DNA of 64,000 bases from Aquimixticola soesokkakensis (GCF_900172375.1 NZ_FWFS01000005.1:124001-188000); one strand, 5' to 3'; counted from the first letter of the stretch, positions 41,791-51,986 are shown. Translations and numbers: made by a program. Notes: generated from the letters alone by a model not told the origin.

Positions 41791-44268
41791 ATGGCCAAAT
41801 TCTTTCGCTGGCTTTTGCGTCTCCTTGTGGCGGCCGCGGTCTTGTCGCTGGCGGCCCTGTGGATGGGCTATTGGCTCGCGGCGCGCTCCCTGCCCGATTA
41901 CGATGCGACCTACCGTGTCAGCGATCCCGTCGACCAGATCGAAATCGTGCGCGACAATGCCGATGTGCCCCATATTTTCGGCGTCTCGGATCGCGAAGTC
42001 TACTACGGCCTCGGCTTTGCCCATGCGCAGGACCGCTTGTGGCAAATGATGATGATGCGCCGCACCGCGCAGGGCAAATTGTCCGAAGTTTTCGGACGCA
42101 CAACGCTCGCCTCGGACGAATTGATGCGCCGCCTGGATATCTACCGCCTCGCGCAGGCCTCCCTCTCGGCCCAAAGCCCCCAAACCCAAGCCGCCCTTCA
42201 GGCCTATAGCGACGGGGTGAACGCGTGGCTGCGCGAAGTGAACGCGGGCGCGCGCGGGCGCGGCGCACCGGAGTTTTTCTTTTACCCCTTTGAAATTGCC
42301 CCCTGGCAACCGAGCGATTCCATCGCCCTGTTGAAACTTGTGGCCGTGCAGAACGCCTATCACCTCAAGGATGAGGTGCTGCGCGCGCGGGTGTCGTTGA
42401 CGCTGTCGCAGGACCGTGTGCGCGACATCCTGCCCGACACGCCCGGTGCCGGGACGATGGACCTGCCCCGCTATGGCGCGCTGTTTCCCCAACTGCACAA
42501 CGCCACGACCGAGGTCGCGCAGGCCGATCTGGCCTTCCTGCATTTCGCCGCCAGCCCCTTTGGCGCGGCCTCCAACGTCTGGGCGGCAGGCCCTGCGCGC
42601 TCGGCCTCGGGGGGCACCTTGCTGGCCAATGATCCGCATATGGATCTGACCGCGCCCGCGCCGATGTATCTGGCGCGCCTGGAACTGTCCTCGGGCGGGG
42701 TGATCGGCGCGACGATGCCCGGCGTTCCGGCCATCCTGTCGGGGCGCTCGGCGGCTTTGGGCTGGGGGATTGCGGCGGCGTTTACCGACGACATGGACCT
42801 GCATATCGAACAGGTAAACCCCGACAATCCGCGCGAAGTGCAAACCCCGACCGGATATGCGCCCCTGACCACCCGCCCCTCGATCATCCGCATCAAGGAC
42901 GCAGAGCCCATCACGCTGCAACGCCAATGGTCGCAAAACGGCCCGATCCTGCCGCCATCCGTCTTTGATCTGGGCACCATCACGCCGCCGGGCTACGTGG
43001 TGTCGCTCTCTGCGACGGTGCTCTCGGAGGCCGACACCTCGATCACGGCGGCGCTGGACATCATGGGGGCGCAAACCGTCGATGAGGGCATCACCGCCAG
43101 CCACAGTCTGGTTGCCCCCGCGATGAATATCGTCTTTGCCGATGCAAGGAACATCGCGATGGTCAGCGCAGGCGCCGTGCCCTTGCGCGATCCGGCCAAC
43201 CAGTCCCTCGGGCGCCTGCCGACTCCGGGATGGGCCGACATCAACCGCTGGCACGGCTGGATGGATGTGGCCGACTGGCCCGTCAGCCGCAATCCTGCGG
43301 GCGGGCTGATCGGCAATACCAACAACAAAACCGTCAACCGCCCCTTTCCCGAGCACATGTCCTATCTGTGGGGCGACACGCAGCGGATTTTACGCTGGTC
43401 GCGCCTGATGCAAAGTCGCGAGGTCCACACGCGCGAAAGCTTTATCGAAGCGCAAAATGACACGGTTTCCAACGCCGCGCGCGCGCTCTTGCCGCTGGTG
43501 GCCGCCGATCTGTGGTACACCGGCGAAGCCGCCCCCGAGGGCACGCTTGAGGAGCGGCGCAAACAGGCGCTCGATATGCTGGCCGCATGGAACGGCGAGA
43601 TGAGCGAGCATCTGCCCGAGCCGCTGATCTATTCGGCCTGGATGCGCGCGCTGCAACAGCGCCTGATCCAGGACGAATTGGGGCCGCTTGCGGCGAAATT
43701 TACCCATGTCGATCCCGTGTTTATCGAGCGCGTCTACCGCAATGCCCAAGGGGCGGCGATCTGGTGCGATGTGCTGCAATCGGCGGCGGATGAAACCTGC
43801 ACCGACATTGCGCGCCTTGCGCTGGATGATGCGCTTTTGTGGATCGACCAGACCTATGGCGGCGCGCTTGAAAGCCTGCAATGGGGGACGGCCCATGAGG
43901 CCCAGCAAAACCACGGCGTTCTGGGGCGCATGCCGGTCCTGCGCTGGTTTGTGAACCTGCGCCAGCCGACCTCGGGCGGCGACAACACCCTGCAACGCGG
44001 CGTGACGCGCGGCACGGGGCGCGATCCGTTTGTGAATGTCCACGCGGCCGTCTATCGCGGCGTTTATGATTTTGCCGATCCCGACAGCTCTGTCTTTGTT
44101 CTCTCGAGCGGGCAATCGGGCCATTTCCTCAGCCGGCATTACGACGATCTGGGCGAGCAGTGGCGGCGCGGGGAATATGTGCCCATGTCGCTTGATCCCG
44201 AACTGGCGCGCGCGGCGGCCACTGGCGTGACGGTGATCCGGTCCCAAGGGGAAAGCGGCGCGCGCTAA
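41791..44268 (+). CDS. Penicillin acylase family Ntn hydrolase, membrane-anchored
   Basis: An 825-aa precursor of the penicillin G acylase/AHL acylase family, normally self-cleaved into alpha and beta chains that hydrolyse an amide bond. An N-terminal hydrophobic segment (LLVAAAVLSLAALWMGYWL) anchors or exports it. The nucleophile is Ser261 in GAASNVWAAG, preceded by a spacer peptide. GLGFAHAQDRLWQM in the alpha part and GLIGNTNNKTVNRPFPEH in the beta part are family marks. The substrate may be an acyl-homoserine lactone or another acyl amide. An inverted repeat follows directly at the stop. Confidence 0.92.
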   Translation: MAKFFRWLLRLLVAAAVLSLAALWMGYWLAARSLPDYDATYRVSDPVDQIEIVRDNADVPHIFGVSDREVYYGLGFAHAQDRLWQMMMMRRTAQGKLSEVFGRTTLASDELMRRLDIYRLAQASLSAQSPQTQAALQAYSDGVNAWLREVNAGARGRGAPEFFFYPFEIAPWQPSDSIALLKLVAVQNAYHLKDEVLRARVSLTLSQDRVRDILPDTPGAGTMDLPRYGALFPQLHNATTEVAQADLAFLHFAASPFGAASNVWAAGPARSASGGTLLANDPHMDLTAPAPMYLARLELSSGGVIGATMPGVPAILSGRSAALGWGIAAAFTDDMDLHIEQVNPDNPREVQTPTGYAPLTTRPSIIRIKDAEPITLQRQWSQNGPILPPSVFDLGTITPPGYVVSLSATVLSEADTSITAALDIMGAQTVDEGITASHSLVAPAMNIVFADARNIAMVSAGAVPLRDPANQSLGRLPTPGWADINRWHGWMDVADWPVSRNPAGGLIGNTNNKTVNRPFPEHMSYLWGDTQRILRWSRLMQSREVHTRESFIEAQNDTVSNAARALLPLVAADLWYTGEAAPEGTLEERRKQALDMLAAWNGEMSEHLPEPLIYSAWMRALQQRLIQDELGPLAAKFTHVDPVFIERVYRNAQGAAIWCDVLQSAADETCTDIARLALDDALLWIDQTYGGALESLQWGTAHEAQQNHGVLGRMPVLRWFVNLRQPTSGGDNTLQRGVTRGTGRDPFVNVHAAVYRGVYDFADPDSSVFVLSSGQSGHFLSRHYDDLGEQWRRGEYVPMSLDPELARAAATGVTVIRSQGESGAR

Positions 44269-44309
44269 ACTGTATGGGTGACTGTGTCGATACAGTTTCC
44301 ATACAGTTT
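44267..44309. repeat. Nested inverted repeat with three ATACAGTTT half-sites
   Basis: AAACTGTATGG (44267-44277) and CCATACAGTTT (44299-44309) are exact inverses. ACTGT/ACAGT arms (44281-44285 and 44292-44296) are nested inside. It starts at the acylase stop codon and lies 115 bp before the aldo/keto reductase. It is either a terminator without a T tract or an operator. Confidence 0.75.
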
Positions 44310-44423
44310 GCAGCAACGCGCCGGGCACCCTGCGCCAGCCTTCCTACCTGCCTTCCTGCCCCTTGGCGCAAGGCCCCCCGCGCCCTAAGTGAATGGGAAC
44401 CGGAGTGACGCAGGAGTTTCGAG

Positions 44424-45365
44424 ATGGAAAAACGCACCCTTGGCCGTAGCGGCCTTTCAATCGCCCCGCTGGTTTTTGGCGGCAACGTCTTTGGCTGGAC
44501 CGCCGATGAAACAACCTCTTTCAAGTTGCTCGACGGGTTCGTCGATGCGGGACTGGACGCGATCGACACCGCCGATGTCTACTCTGCCTGGGCCGATGGC
44601 AACACGGGCGGCGAAAGCGAGACCGTGATCGGCAACTGGCTGGCCGCAAACCCCGCCAAGCGCGACAAGATCACCCTGATCACCAAAGTGGGCTCGCAGA
44701 TGCCCGATGGCGCGGGGCTGAGCGCGCGCTGGATCGAACGCGCGGTGGAAGACAGCCTCTCGCGCCTCAAGACCGACTACATCGATCTCTACCTGAGCCA
44801 CTTTCCCGATCCCGATACGCCCTATGCGGAAACGCTGGCCGCCTATGACAAGCTGATCCAGGCCGGAAAAGTTCGCGCCGTTGGCGGCTCCAATCTGGAC
44901 GCCGCGCAGTTGGAGGCCGCACAGGGTGCCGCCAAGCAGGCCAATCTGCCGCGCTACGAGGTTCTGCAACCCGAATACAATCTTTACGATCGCGCAGGGT
45001 TCGAAGGCCCCTTGGCGCGATACTGCGTGGACAACGAAATCGGGGTGATCACCTATTTCTCCCTCGCCGCCGGATTTCTGACGGGCAAATACCGCCGCCC
45101 CGAAGATGTCAGCGGGCAGCGTGCGCGGATGGTGGGCAAATACCTCGACGACAAAGGTCTGCGCCTGCTCGACGCGCTGGACACGGTCGCGCAAGACACA
45201 GGTGCCTCGCATGCGGAAATCGCGCTGGCCTGGTTGATGCGCAAGGAGGGCGTCACGGCACCGATCGCCTCGGCGTCAAAGCCAAGCCAGTTGGAAACGC
45301 TGGTCAAAGCGGTGGATCTGGACCTCTCCGAGGCCGCGATGACCCTGTTGAACGACGCAGGCTAG
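44424..45365 (+). CDS. Aldo/keto reductase
   Basis: A 313-aa NADPH-dependent oxidoreductase of the (alpha/beta)8 AKR type. MEKRTLGRSGLSIAPLVFGGN opens it. DTADVYSAW carries the catalytic Asp and Tyr, the Lys lies in ITKVG, and YLSHFPDP has the active-site histidine. It resembles the YajO/YdhF-like general AKRs; the substrate is unknown. GGAG lies 7 nt before the ATG. The inverted repeat at 44267-44309 may control it. Confidence 0.9.
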   Translation: MEKRTLGRSGLSIAPLVFGGNVFGWTADETTSFKLLDGFVDAGLDAIDTADVYSAWADGNTGGESETVIGNWLAANPAKRDKITLITKVGSQMPDGAGLSARWIERAVEDSLSRLKTDYIDLYLSHFPDPDTPYAETLAAYDKLIQAGKVRAVGGSNLDAAQLEAAQGAAKQANLPRYEVLQPEYNLYDRAGFEGPLARYCVDNEIGVITYFSLAAGFLTGKYRRPEDVSGQRARMVGKYLDDKGLRLLDALDTVAQDTGASHAEIALAWLMRKEGVTAPIASASKPSQLETLVKAVDLDLSEAAMTLLNDAG

Positions 45366-45458
45366 ACTTTGCCCGCAGGCGTGCGATGCGCTGAAAACAC
45401 TTGGATCACAGCCGCCCGGGTTTTATGCCTGTCCGCAGATAGGAAATGAGGTTCAACG

Positions 45459-45746
45459 ATGCGAAAATGTGCCATTTTGACGGGGCTTGCGGTGCTTGCC
45501 CTGACCGGCTGCGGCGCCATTGGCGGGACGGCCGTCGTGGTCAGCGGCACCGGCCCCGATGACCTGCTCAAGCTGCGCGCGGGTCCGGGGCTGGGCTATT
45601 CGATCCTGATGGGCCTGCCCGATGGCACAGCGCTGACGCGGCGCGATTGCGTCACCGAGGTCGGGCAGCTCTGGTGCCGCGTGTCCCTGACAGACACGCC
45701 TGACGTCACCGGTTACGTTGCCGGCGACTACCTTGCGACGCGCTAG
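45459..45746 (+). CDS. SH3-domain lipoprotein
   Basis: A 95-aa predicted lipoprotein. The signal MRKCAILTGLAVLALTGCG ends in a lipobox with the lipidated Cys18. A bacterial SH3 (SH3_3) fold fills 35-93: LLKLRAGPGLGYSILMGLPDGTAL, then LWCRVSLTD and VTGYVAGDYLA, the classic cell-wall-binding SH3b pattern. It stands alone 93 bp after the aldo/keto reductase and is followed by a strong terminator. Confidence 0.88.
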   Translation: MRKCAILTGLAVLALTGCGAIGGTAVVVSGTGPDDLLKLRAGPGLGYSILMGLPDGTALTRRDCVTEVGQLWCRVSLTDTPDVTGYVAGDYLATR

Positions 45747-45765
45747 TCACCCGGACAGGCTCGGA

Positions 45766-45792
45766 AAAAAGGCCCCTCACCGGGGCCTTTTT
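45766..45792. terminator. Bidirectional terminator between the SH3 lipoprotein gene and hflX
   Basis: AAAAAGGCCCC (45766-45776) pairs with GGGGCCTTTTT (45782-45792) over TCACC. It ends the convergent lipoprotein and hflX transcripts; the last base touches the hflX stop. Confidence 0.9.
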
Positions 45793-47081
45793 CAAATCTC
45801 GCGAAAGTTCTTTTCCTGACGCGGCGTCCAGAGGACCTCAAGGCGATAGCCGTCTTCCTCGATGGTTTCGCCTTCCACCACGCCCTCCTCGAACAGCCAG
45901 GCCCGTTTGCGCCCCTCCGAAAAAGGCAAAACGACCTCGCGGGCGATTTTTTCTTCTTCGAACCAGCCGGAAATCGCTCCGAGCAACTCCTCGACCCCCT
46001 CGCCTGTATGCGCCGAGATGGCAAAGATATTGTCGTGATGGGCTGCGCGGGTGCGCATGGCCTCATGGGCGCCCGGCTCCATCAGGTCGATCTTGTTCCA
46101 GACCTCCAGAAGCGGCGCGTTTTCCTTGACGCCAAGCTTGGTTAGAATGTCGCGCACATCATCGGCCTGCTCTTCGGAATTGGGGCTGGCGATGTCGCGC
46201 ACATGCACGATCAGATCAGCATCCAGCACCTCTTCAAGCGTGGCGCGAAAGGCCGCGACAAGCTGGGTGGGCAGGTTGGAAATGAACCCCACGGTATCGG
46301 ACAGGATGATCTCGCGCTCGGTGCCGCCTTGGGGGGCGGGCAAGCTGACGCCGCGCATCGTGGGATCGAGCGTGGCAAAAAGCATATCCTTGGCAAAGAC
46401 ATCCGCCCCGGTCACGCGGTTGAACAGCGTCGATTTTCCGGCGTTGGTATAGCCCACCAGCGCCACAATCGGAAAGGGCACCTTGGCGCGCGAGGCGCGG
46501 TGCAATTCGCGGGTCTTGACCACTTTGGCAAGCTGTTTGCGCAGCCGCACAAGCTGGTCGTCAATCGCGCGTCTGTCCGCCTCGATCTGCGTCTCGCCCG
46601 GACCGCCCACGAACCCAAGCCCGCCGCGCTGGCGTTCAAGGTGGGTCCAGGCCCGCACCAGCCGCGTGCGCTGATAGGACAGCGCGGCCATTTCGACCTG
46701 CAACACGCCCTCACGGGTGCGCGCGCGATCCGAGAAGATTTCAAGGATCAGGCCCGTGCGATCGAGCAGCTTCACCTTCCACTGTTTTTCAAGATTGCGC
46801 TGTTGAACCGGCGTCACATGCCCGTCAACCAGCACAAGGTCGACCTCGGCCTGCGACAAACGAAAGGCCAGTTCTTCGAGTTTTCCCTTGCCAAACAACG
46901 TGCCGGGCTCGGGTTTGCGCACGGGAACGATTTCGGAGCCTACGACCTCAAGATGCGGCAAAGCGGCGGCCAGAGACACAGCTTCTTCAAGCGCGACTTC
47001 GGCTTCACGCCGGTCGCGGTCGTTTTTCACATCGGGGTGCAGAACCCAAGCCCGTGTCGGCTTGCTTGCGTGTTCTTCCAA
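45792..47081 (-). CDS. hflX: GTPase HflX
   Basis: A 429-aa ribosome-associated GTPase that splits stalled ribosomes under stress. The N-terminal HflX domain (residues 10-200) includes GTLFGKGKLEEL and GLGFVGGPGETQIEADRR. The G domain starts at VGYTNAGKSTLFN near 209, then DTVGFISNLP and NKID. The start is a TTG directly after the hfq stop (TAATTG), so the two are translated together. The hfq-hflX order is conserved in many proteobacteria. Ends at the hairpin at 45766-45792. Confidence 0.96.
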   Translation of the reverse strand: MEEHASKPTRAWVLHPDVKNDRDRREAEVALEEAVSLAAALPHLEVVGSEIVPVRKPEPGTLFGKGKLEELAFRLSQAEVDLVLVDGHVTPVQQRNLEKQWKVKLLDRTGLILEIFSDRARTREGVLQVEMAALSYQRTRLVRAWTHLERQRGGLGFVGGPGETQIEADRRAIDDQLVRLRKQLAKVVKTRELHRASRAKVPFPIVALVGYTNAGKSTLFNRVTGADVFAKDMLFATLDPTMRGVSLPAPQGGTEREIILSDTVGFISNLPTQLVAAFRATLEEVLDADLIVHVRDIASPNSEEQADDVRDILTKLGVKENAPLLEVWNKIDLMEPGAHEAMRTRAAHHDNIFAISAHTGEGVEELLGAISGWFEEEKIAREVVLPFSEGRKRAWLFEEGVVEGETIEEDGYRLEVLWTPRQEKNFREI

Positions 47082-47318
47082 TTAGCTCTCTTCACCATCA
47101 TACAGGTTGATCGGCTGTGCGGGCATGATGGTCGAAATAGCGTGCTTGTAGACAAGCTGGGATTGGCCATCGCGACGCAGCAACACACAGAAGTTGTCAA
47201 ACCATGTAATCACGCCTTGGAGTTTTACACCGTTGATGAGGAAAATAGTTACGGGAACCTTGGTCTTGCGGACATGATTTAGGAACGCATCCTGAAGGTT
47301 CTGTTTATCGCCAGCCAT
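47082..47318 (-). CDS. hfq: RNA chaperone Hfq
   Basis: A hexameric RNA-binding protein that pairs small RNAs with mRNAs. It is 78 aa from [18 protein letters not shown]. Sm1 is in [25 protein letters not shown] and Sm2 in [13 protein letters not shown], with the conserved YKHA. The C-terminal tail is very short, as in other alphaproteobacteria. The start at 47318 is the family start; the frame extends further upstream without support. hflX follows immediately. Confidence 0.98.
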   Translation of the reverse strand: MAGDKQNLQDAFLNHVRKTKVPVTIFLINGVKLQGVITWFDNFCVLLRRDGQSQLVYKHAISTIMPAQPINLYDGEES

Positions 47319-47500
47319 TATAAATTGCCTTGTTTTCTTGCGCTTATGTTGCGGACTGCCCCTCGGGCGGCAGCACTTCAGGCAAGTATGACAATTAATT
47401 TCAGGGTTTCCAGCCCCTAAAGCGCGTGACCTGCGTGCATTTGCGCACATGCGGCAAAAATGTAGCGCTTGCGCGACGCCCAGCAGCGCGCGCGTTTTGC

Positions 47501-49066
47501 CTAGCGCCAGAACTCGGGATTGAGGATGGCCACAAAGGCCAGCGTTTCCAGCCGCCCCACGATCATCGCAAAGGCCAAGATGACCCGCACCGGATCAGAG
47601 AGGCTGGCATAGATCACAGGGGTTGCAGGGGCGATCTGCGCAAGCGGCCCCGTGGTGGTCAGCGCCGCCACAGAAAGGGCCACCGCCTGATCAAACCCCA
47701 CGCCAAAGAGCGACAGCGCCAGCATGACCCCCGAAACGGCACTGGCAAAGAGGATGAAAAACACCCACGCCACATAGGCCCCCTGACGGCGGATGCGGCG
47801 CGCCTGCGCACCGGCGCCGCCCACGGAATGGGGCATCACCATTTTCTCGAGTTCGCGCTCGCCGTGGCGGATCAGCGCATAGACGCGCAGCAATTTCATG
47901 CCCCCCGCCGTGGTCGCCACCCCGCCCCCCATCATCGCCAGCCCGACCAGCAACAAGCCCGGCGCCGTGAGGTCGGACCACAGGCGCGAGGCCTCCCAGC
48001 TTGCGCTTTCAAAGCCGGTGGTGGTCAAAAAGGACAGCACCATGAATACGCCGCCCCACAGCGCAGAAAGGGCAGAAAGCACCGTCGAGCCGCCCTCGAC
48101 TTCGACCACGCCGATGAAGTGACGCACAAAGAGCAACAGCGGCAGCACGGTGATCACCAGCAAGGCCATCTTCATTTCCGGATCGGCCGAAAGCGGCACT
48201 TTATAGGCCGTGGGATGGTCGGAGGTGAAGGTCTTGCGCGAAATGGCGAGCCACATGAAGGCAAAGATCAGCGCCTCCGCAAAAAAGCCGCCGCGGGTTT
48301 CCGTCAGGCCGCCTGCGGGCGAGATCCCCGAGGTCGCAAGGGTGGAGGCCGCGTGGCAAAAGGCAACGAAGGGGGCGGTGCCCGTGACCGCAAGTGCAAG
48401 CCAGAGCACCAGCGTCAACCCCGTGTAGATCGGAAACAACCGCCCCGTGTAACGCAACAAGCGCTCGGAGGTATCGGCCACGCGGGTGATCTGGCTGAAG
48501 CCACCGCTGCTGCCCTGCATGGCGCTGTCGATGCGTTTCGTCGTGGTCGAGCGGATGGTCTGGCCCGTACCCCCGTCCGACAGCACCTCGAATCCGCCCA
48601 GGTTGAGCGGCGCGAGAATGGCGATGGCGGTGACCCAGGCGAAAAAGCCCCCCGCCCAGCCCACCAGCGCACGCCACAGATACTGGGTGTCGGTGACCGC
48701 GCCGGGATCGGGCGCAAGCGACGCCCCGGTGGTGGTAAAGGCCGACACCATTTCCCACCAGGCATCAAACAGCGGCACCGGCACAAAGCCCTCCACCACC
48801 GGCACCGCGAGGATCAGCGGCAAGACGGTATAGGCCGCAAGCAGGGTCAGCAGATGCGCGCGCGACTGGCGTTTGACCACCCGATTGGCAGAGGCGATGC
48901 CGACAAAGCTGGCCAGAATGAGGAAAATCACCCCGCCGTAGAAAAACGCCCGCGCATCCGCGAATTCTTCGTTGATCAGCCCGAAAAGCGCCGGCACGAA
49001 CATCAGCGCCGCCCCCATTCCCATGAGGATCACAAACAGCGGCAAGGTGACGAGGCGCGCGAGCAT
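47501..49066 (-). CDS. trkH: Trk potassium uptake membrane subunit TrkH
   Basis: A 521-aa inner-membrane K+ channel subunit. About ten to twelve hydrophobic segments are visible, with the four pore-loop regions near [34 protein letters not shown] and [13 protein letters not shown]. TrkA gates it from the cytoplasm. It begins 2 bp after the trkA stop. trkAH downstream of ntrX is a long-known arrangement in Rhodobacter and Azospirillum relatives. Confidence 0.95.
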   Translation of the reverse strand: MLARLVTLPLFVILMGMGAALMFVPALFGLINEEFADARAFFYGGVIFLILASFVGIASANRVVKRQSRAHLLTLLAAYTVLPLILAVPVVEGFVPVPLFDAWWEMVSAFTTTGASLAPDPGAVTDTQYLWRALVGWAGGFFAWVTAIAILAPLNLGGFEVLSDGGTGQTIRSTTTKRIDSAMQGSSGGFSQITRVADTSERLLRYTGRLFPIYTGLTLVLWLALAVTGTAPFVAFCHAASTLATSGISPAGGLTETRGGFFAEALIFAFMWLAISRKTFTSDHPTAYKVPLSADPEMKMALLVITVLPLLLFVRHFIGVVEVEGGSTVLSALSALWGGVFMVLSFLTTTGFESASWEASRLWSDLTAPGLLLVGLAMMGGGVATTAGGMKLLRVYALIRHGERELEKMVMPHSVGGAGAQARRIRRQGAYVAWVFFILFASAVSGVMLALSLFGVGFDQAVALSVAALTTTGPLAQIAPATPVIYASLSDPVRVILAFAMIVGRLETLAFVAILNPEFWR

Positions 49067-49068
49067 GT

Positions 49069-50445
49069 CTAGAAAAAGTCGATGGAGACTTGCAACAGGC
49101 GCTCGACTTCGCGCACATCGCTGGCCATGGCGAAGAGGACGATCACATCGCCCTCCTCGATGCGGGTTGCGGCGGTGGGTTTGACGTATTTCGCCCCCTT
49201 CATGACCGCGCCCACGAGAACGCCTTCGGGGAAATCGATGTCGCGGATTTGCTGGCCTGACAGCGGCGAGGTTGACAGAACCTGGGCTTCGATCACCTCG
49301 GCCTCGTTATCGCCCACAGAATAGACACCGCGCACGCGCCCGTGGCGGATATGGCGCAAAATCGAGGACACGGTGGTGGCGCGCGGGTTGATATAGGCGT
49401 CGATGTCCAGCCCGTTCAGGATCGGCACCAGCGAGGGGTCGTTGACCAGAACAATCGCCAGCTGGCAGCCCGCCTGTTTGGCGCGCACCGCCGCCAGAAT
49501 GTTGGTTTTGTCGTCATCGGTGACGCAGAGCACGGCGTTGGCTTTGGAAATGCCCGCCTCGCCCAGCAATTCCACGTCCAGCGCATCGCCGTGCAACACA
49601 ATCGTGCGCTCCAGCGAGTCGGCGGCGCGTTCAGCCACCACGCGGTCGCGGTCGATCAGTTTGGCGCGCACCCGTTCGGTGCTCGCCTCCAGCGCGCGGG
49701 CGACACCAAGCCCCACGTTGCCTGCGCCCAAAATCACCACACGCTCTTGTTTCTTTTGGGTTTTGCCAAAGATTTCCAGCGTGCGCGCCAGATCTTCGGA
49801 TTTGAGCATGACATAGACTTCATCGGTGCCAAACAGCTGGTCATCGGCTTCGGGGGCAAAAATGCGCCCGTCGCGCCGGATGCCCACGACCACCGCTTGC
49901 AGGGTCGAAAACAGATCGGTGAGCTGGCGTAGGGAGGTGTTGAGCACAGGACAGGACTCATCAAGCGTGATACCGACCAGCTGCGCCGCGCCGCCCAGAA
50001 AACTTTGCGTGTCAAAGGCCGCTGGCGCCGAAAGACGCCGCAAGGCCGCATCCGCGACTTCTTTTTCGGGGGAAATGACCACATCGATCGGCAGATGGTC
50101 GCGCCGGTACAGATCGGAATAGGCCGAGTTCAGATAGGAGGGCGCGCGCAAACGGGCGATCTTGCGCGGGATGGAAAAGATCGAATGCGCCACCTGACAG
50201 GTGACCATGTTGACCTCGTCCGAATAGGTCGCCGCGATCACCATATCCGCGTCGCGCGCGCCCGCCTGTTCCAGCACATCGGGATAGGAGGCAAAGCCCG
50301 TCACCCCCTGCACATCCAGCGTATCCGTGGCGCGGCGCACCAGTTCGGAGTTGCTATCGACCACCGTCACATCGTTGTGCTCGCCGGACAACTGGCGCGC
50401 GATTTGCCAGCCGACCTGCCCTGCCCCGCAAATGATGACTTTCAT
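49069..50445 (-). CDS. trkA: Trk potassium uptake regulatory subunit TrkA
   Basis: A 458-aa cytosolic NAD(H)-binding regulator of TrkH with two RCK units. The first Rossmann motif is MKVIICGAGQVGWQIA at 1-16 and the second RVVILGAGNVGLGVARAL near 232. TrkA_C domains follow each. The start at 50445 matches the family; upstream frame is discarded. It is 2 bp from trkH and about 130 bp after ntrX on the same strand. Confidence 0.96.
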   Translation of the reverse strand: MKVIICGAGQVGWQIARQLSGEHNDVTVVDSNSELVRRATDTLDVQGVTGFASYPDVLEQAGARDADMVIAATYSDEVNMVTCQVAHSIFSIPRKIARLRAPSYLNSAYSDLYRRDHLPIDVVISPEKEVADAALRRLSAPAAFDTQSFLGGAAQLVGITLDESCPVLNTSLRQLTDLFSTLQAVVVGIRRDGRIFAPEADDQLFGTDEVYVMLKSEDLARTLEIFGKTQKKQERVVILGAGNVGLGVARALEASTERVRAKLIDRDRVVAERAADSLERTIVLHGDALDVELLGEAGISKANAVLCVTDDDKTNILAAVRAKQAGCQLAIVLVNDPSLVPILNGLDIDAYINPRATTVSSILRHIRHGRVRGVYSVGDNEAEVIEAQVLSTSPLSGQQIRDIDFPEGVLVGAVMKGAKYVKPTAATRIEEGDVIVLFAMASDVREVERLLQVSIDFF

Positions 50446-50579
50446 CGCCTTGCCCTGACTTGTTGTGACATCCGCGCGCGGCCTGTCTGTTCTTGAAACA
50501 TGGCCCCGACATCGCACGCGTTTAAAAGCGGGTCAATGCCCGCGCAAGCGGCGCTGCGCAGGTGCAAAACCGCGCGCGC

Positions 50580-51986
50580 CTACTCTGCGGGTTCTTCCTC
50601 GACATAGGCCATGCGCCCGCCCGATTTCGCCCCCGTCACGACGCCCAAAGACTTGAGTTTGCGATGCAAGGCCGAGCGTTCCATGCCCACAAAGGTCGCT
50701 GTGCGCGAAATATTCCCGCCAAAGCGGTTGATCTGGGTCAAAAGATACTCGCGTTCGAACAATTCGCGCGCTTCGCGCAGCGGCATGGTCGCAATCGTCG
50801 AGGACAGGACCGCGCGGCCTTCGTCGCTGGGGGCGGTATCGTCGGAGGGCAATTCGGCCGCGGAGATTTCTCCCGCGCCATCGCCCAAAATCAACACCCG
50901 CTCGATGACATTCTTGAGCTGGCGCACATTGCCAGGCCAGGGCAGCGTTTGCAGCAAGGCCACCGCATCGGCCGAAAGCTTGCGCAGCGGCAGGCCCTGG
51001 GTCTCGTTGAAATGCGTGAGGAAAGCCTCAGCAAGTTCGGGAATATCCTCGCGCCGCTCTTCCAGCGACGGCACCGCAATCGGCACCACGTTCAGCCGGT
51101 GATAGAGTTCCTGACGAAAGGTGCCGGCAGCGATTTCGGCCTGCAAATCGCGGTTGGTCGAGGACACAACCCGCAGATCGACGCGCACTTTATCGCCGCC
51201 CCCGACCCGCACAAAGCTTTGATCCACCAGAACGCGCAGGATTTTGGACTGGGTGCCAAGGGGCATATCCGCCACCTCGTCAAAGAAAATCACCCCGTTG
51301 CTGGCCTGCTCGAGCAGCCCTTTTTCAACGCCGCGCTCGGGGGTTTCGCGCCCGAAGAGCACTTCTTCCATGCGGTCGGGTTCGATGGAGGCGGAATTGA
51401 CGGTGACAAAGGGGCCGCTGGCCCGGTTGGATTGCTGGTGGATATAGCGCGCGGCAAGTTCCTTGCCCACGCCCGCCGGGCCGCTCAGCATGACGCGCCC
51501 GTTGGATTTCGTCACCTTGTCGAGGTTGGATTTGAGCAGTTTGAACACCGCCGAAGAGCCGATCATATCGACCGCCGCATTGTCGCGCCGCCGCAGGCTG
51601 GCGTTTTCGCGCCGCAGCCGCGAGGCCTCCATCGCGCGCCCCATCACCACCAGCAACTGGTCGATGTTGAAAGGCTTCTCGATGAAATCATAGGCCCCTT
51701 GTTTGATCGCAGCGACAGCAATTTCGATGTTGCCATGACCCGAAATGATGATGATCGGAATTTCGGGGTGGTCGCGCTTGACGGTTTTGAGAATATCGAT
51801 CCCGTCCATGTCGCTGTCTTTGAGCCAGATATCGAGGATCATCAGCGCAGGCTTGGCCTCGGCAATCGCCGCCATACAGGCATCCGAATTATGCGCAAGC
51901 CGCGTCTCGTAGCCTTCGTCCTTCAGAATATCCGAGACGAGTTCGCGAATATCGCGCTCGTCATCCACAATCAAAATATCACCCAT
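50580..51986 (-). CDS. ntrX: Response regulator NtrX, lacking GAFTGA
   Basis: A 468-aa partner of NtrY in nitrogen, redox and envelope control. The receiver has the phospho-acceptor Asp52 in MILDIWLKD. The AAA+ domain has Walker A SGPAGVGKE and Walker B-like GVIFFDEVADMP. The place of the sigma-54 contact loop reads LFGRETPERGVEKG, with no GAFTGA. The C-terminal Fis helix-turn-helix (GGNISRTATFVGMERSALHR) is intact. It follows ntrY by 21 bp. GGGGG precedes the ATG at 51986. Confidence 0.95.
   Translation of the reverse strand: MGDILIVDDERDIRELVSDILKDEGYETRLAHNSDACMAAIAEAKPALMILDIWLKDSDMDGIDILKTVKRDHPEIPIIIISGHGNIEIAVAAIKQGAYDFIEKPFNIDQLLVVMGRAMEASRLRRENASLRRRDNAAVDMIGSSAVFKLLKSNLDKVTKSNGRVMLSGPAGVGKELAARYIHQQSNRASGPFVTVNSASIEPDRMEEVLFGRETPERGVEKGLLEQASNGVIFFDEVADMPLGTQSKILRVLVDQSFVRVGGGDKVRVDLRVVSSTNRDLQAEIAAGTFRQELYHRLNVVPIAVPSLEERREDIPELAEAFLTHFNETQGLPLRKLSADAVALLQTLPWPGNVRQLKNVIERVLILGDGAGEISAAELPSDDTAPSDEGRAVLSSTIATMPLREARELFEREYLLTQINRFGGNISRTATFVGMERSALHRKLKSLGVVTGAKSGGRMAYVEEEPAE

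Noticed and set aside
47426-49072. 548-codon plus-strand frame
   Set aside because: Antisense to trkH; strongly biased Arg/Gly/His composition.
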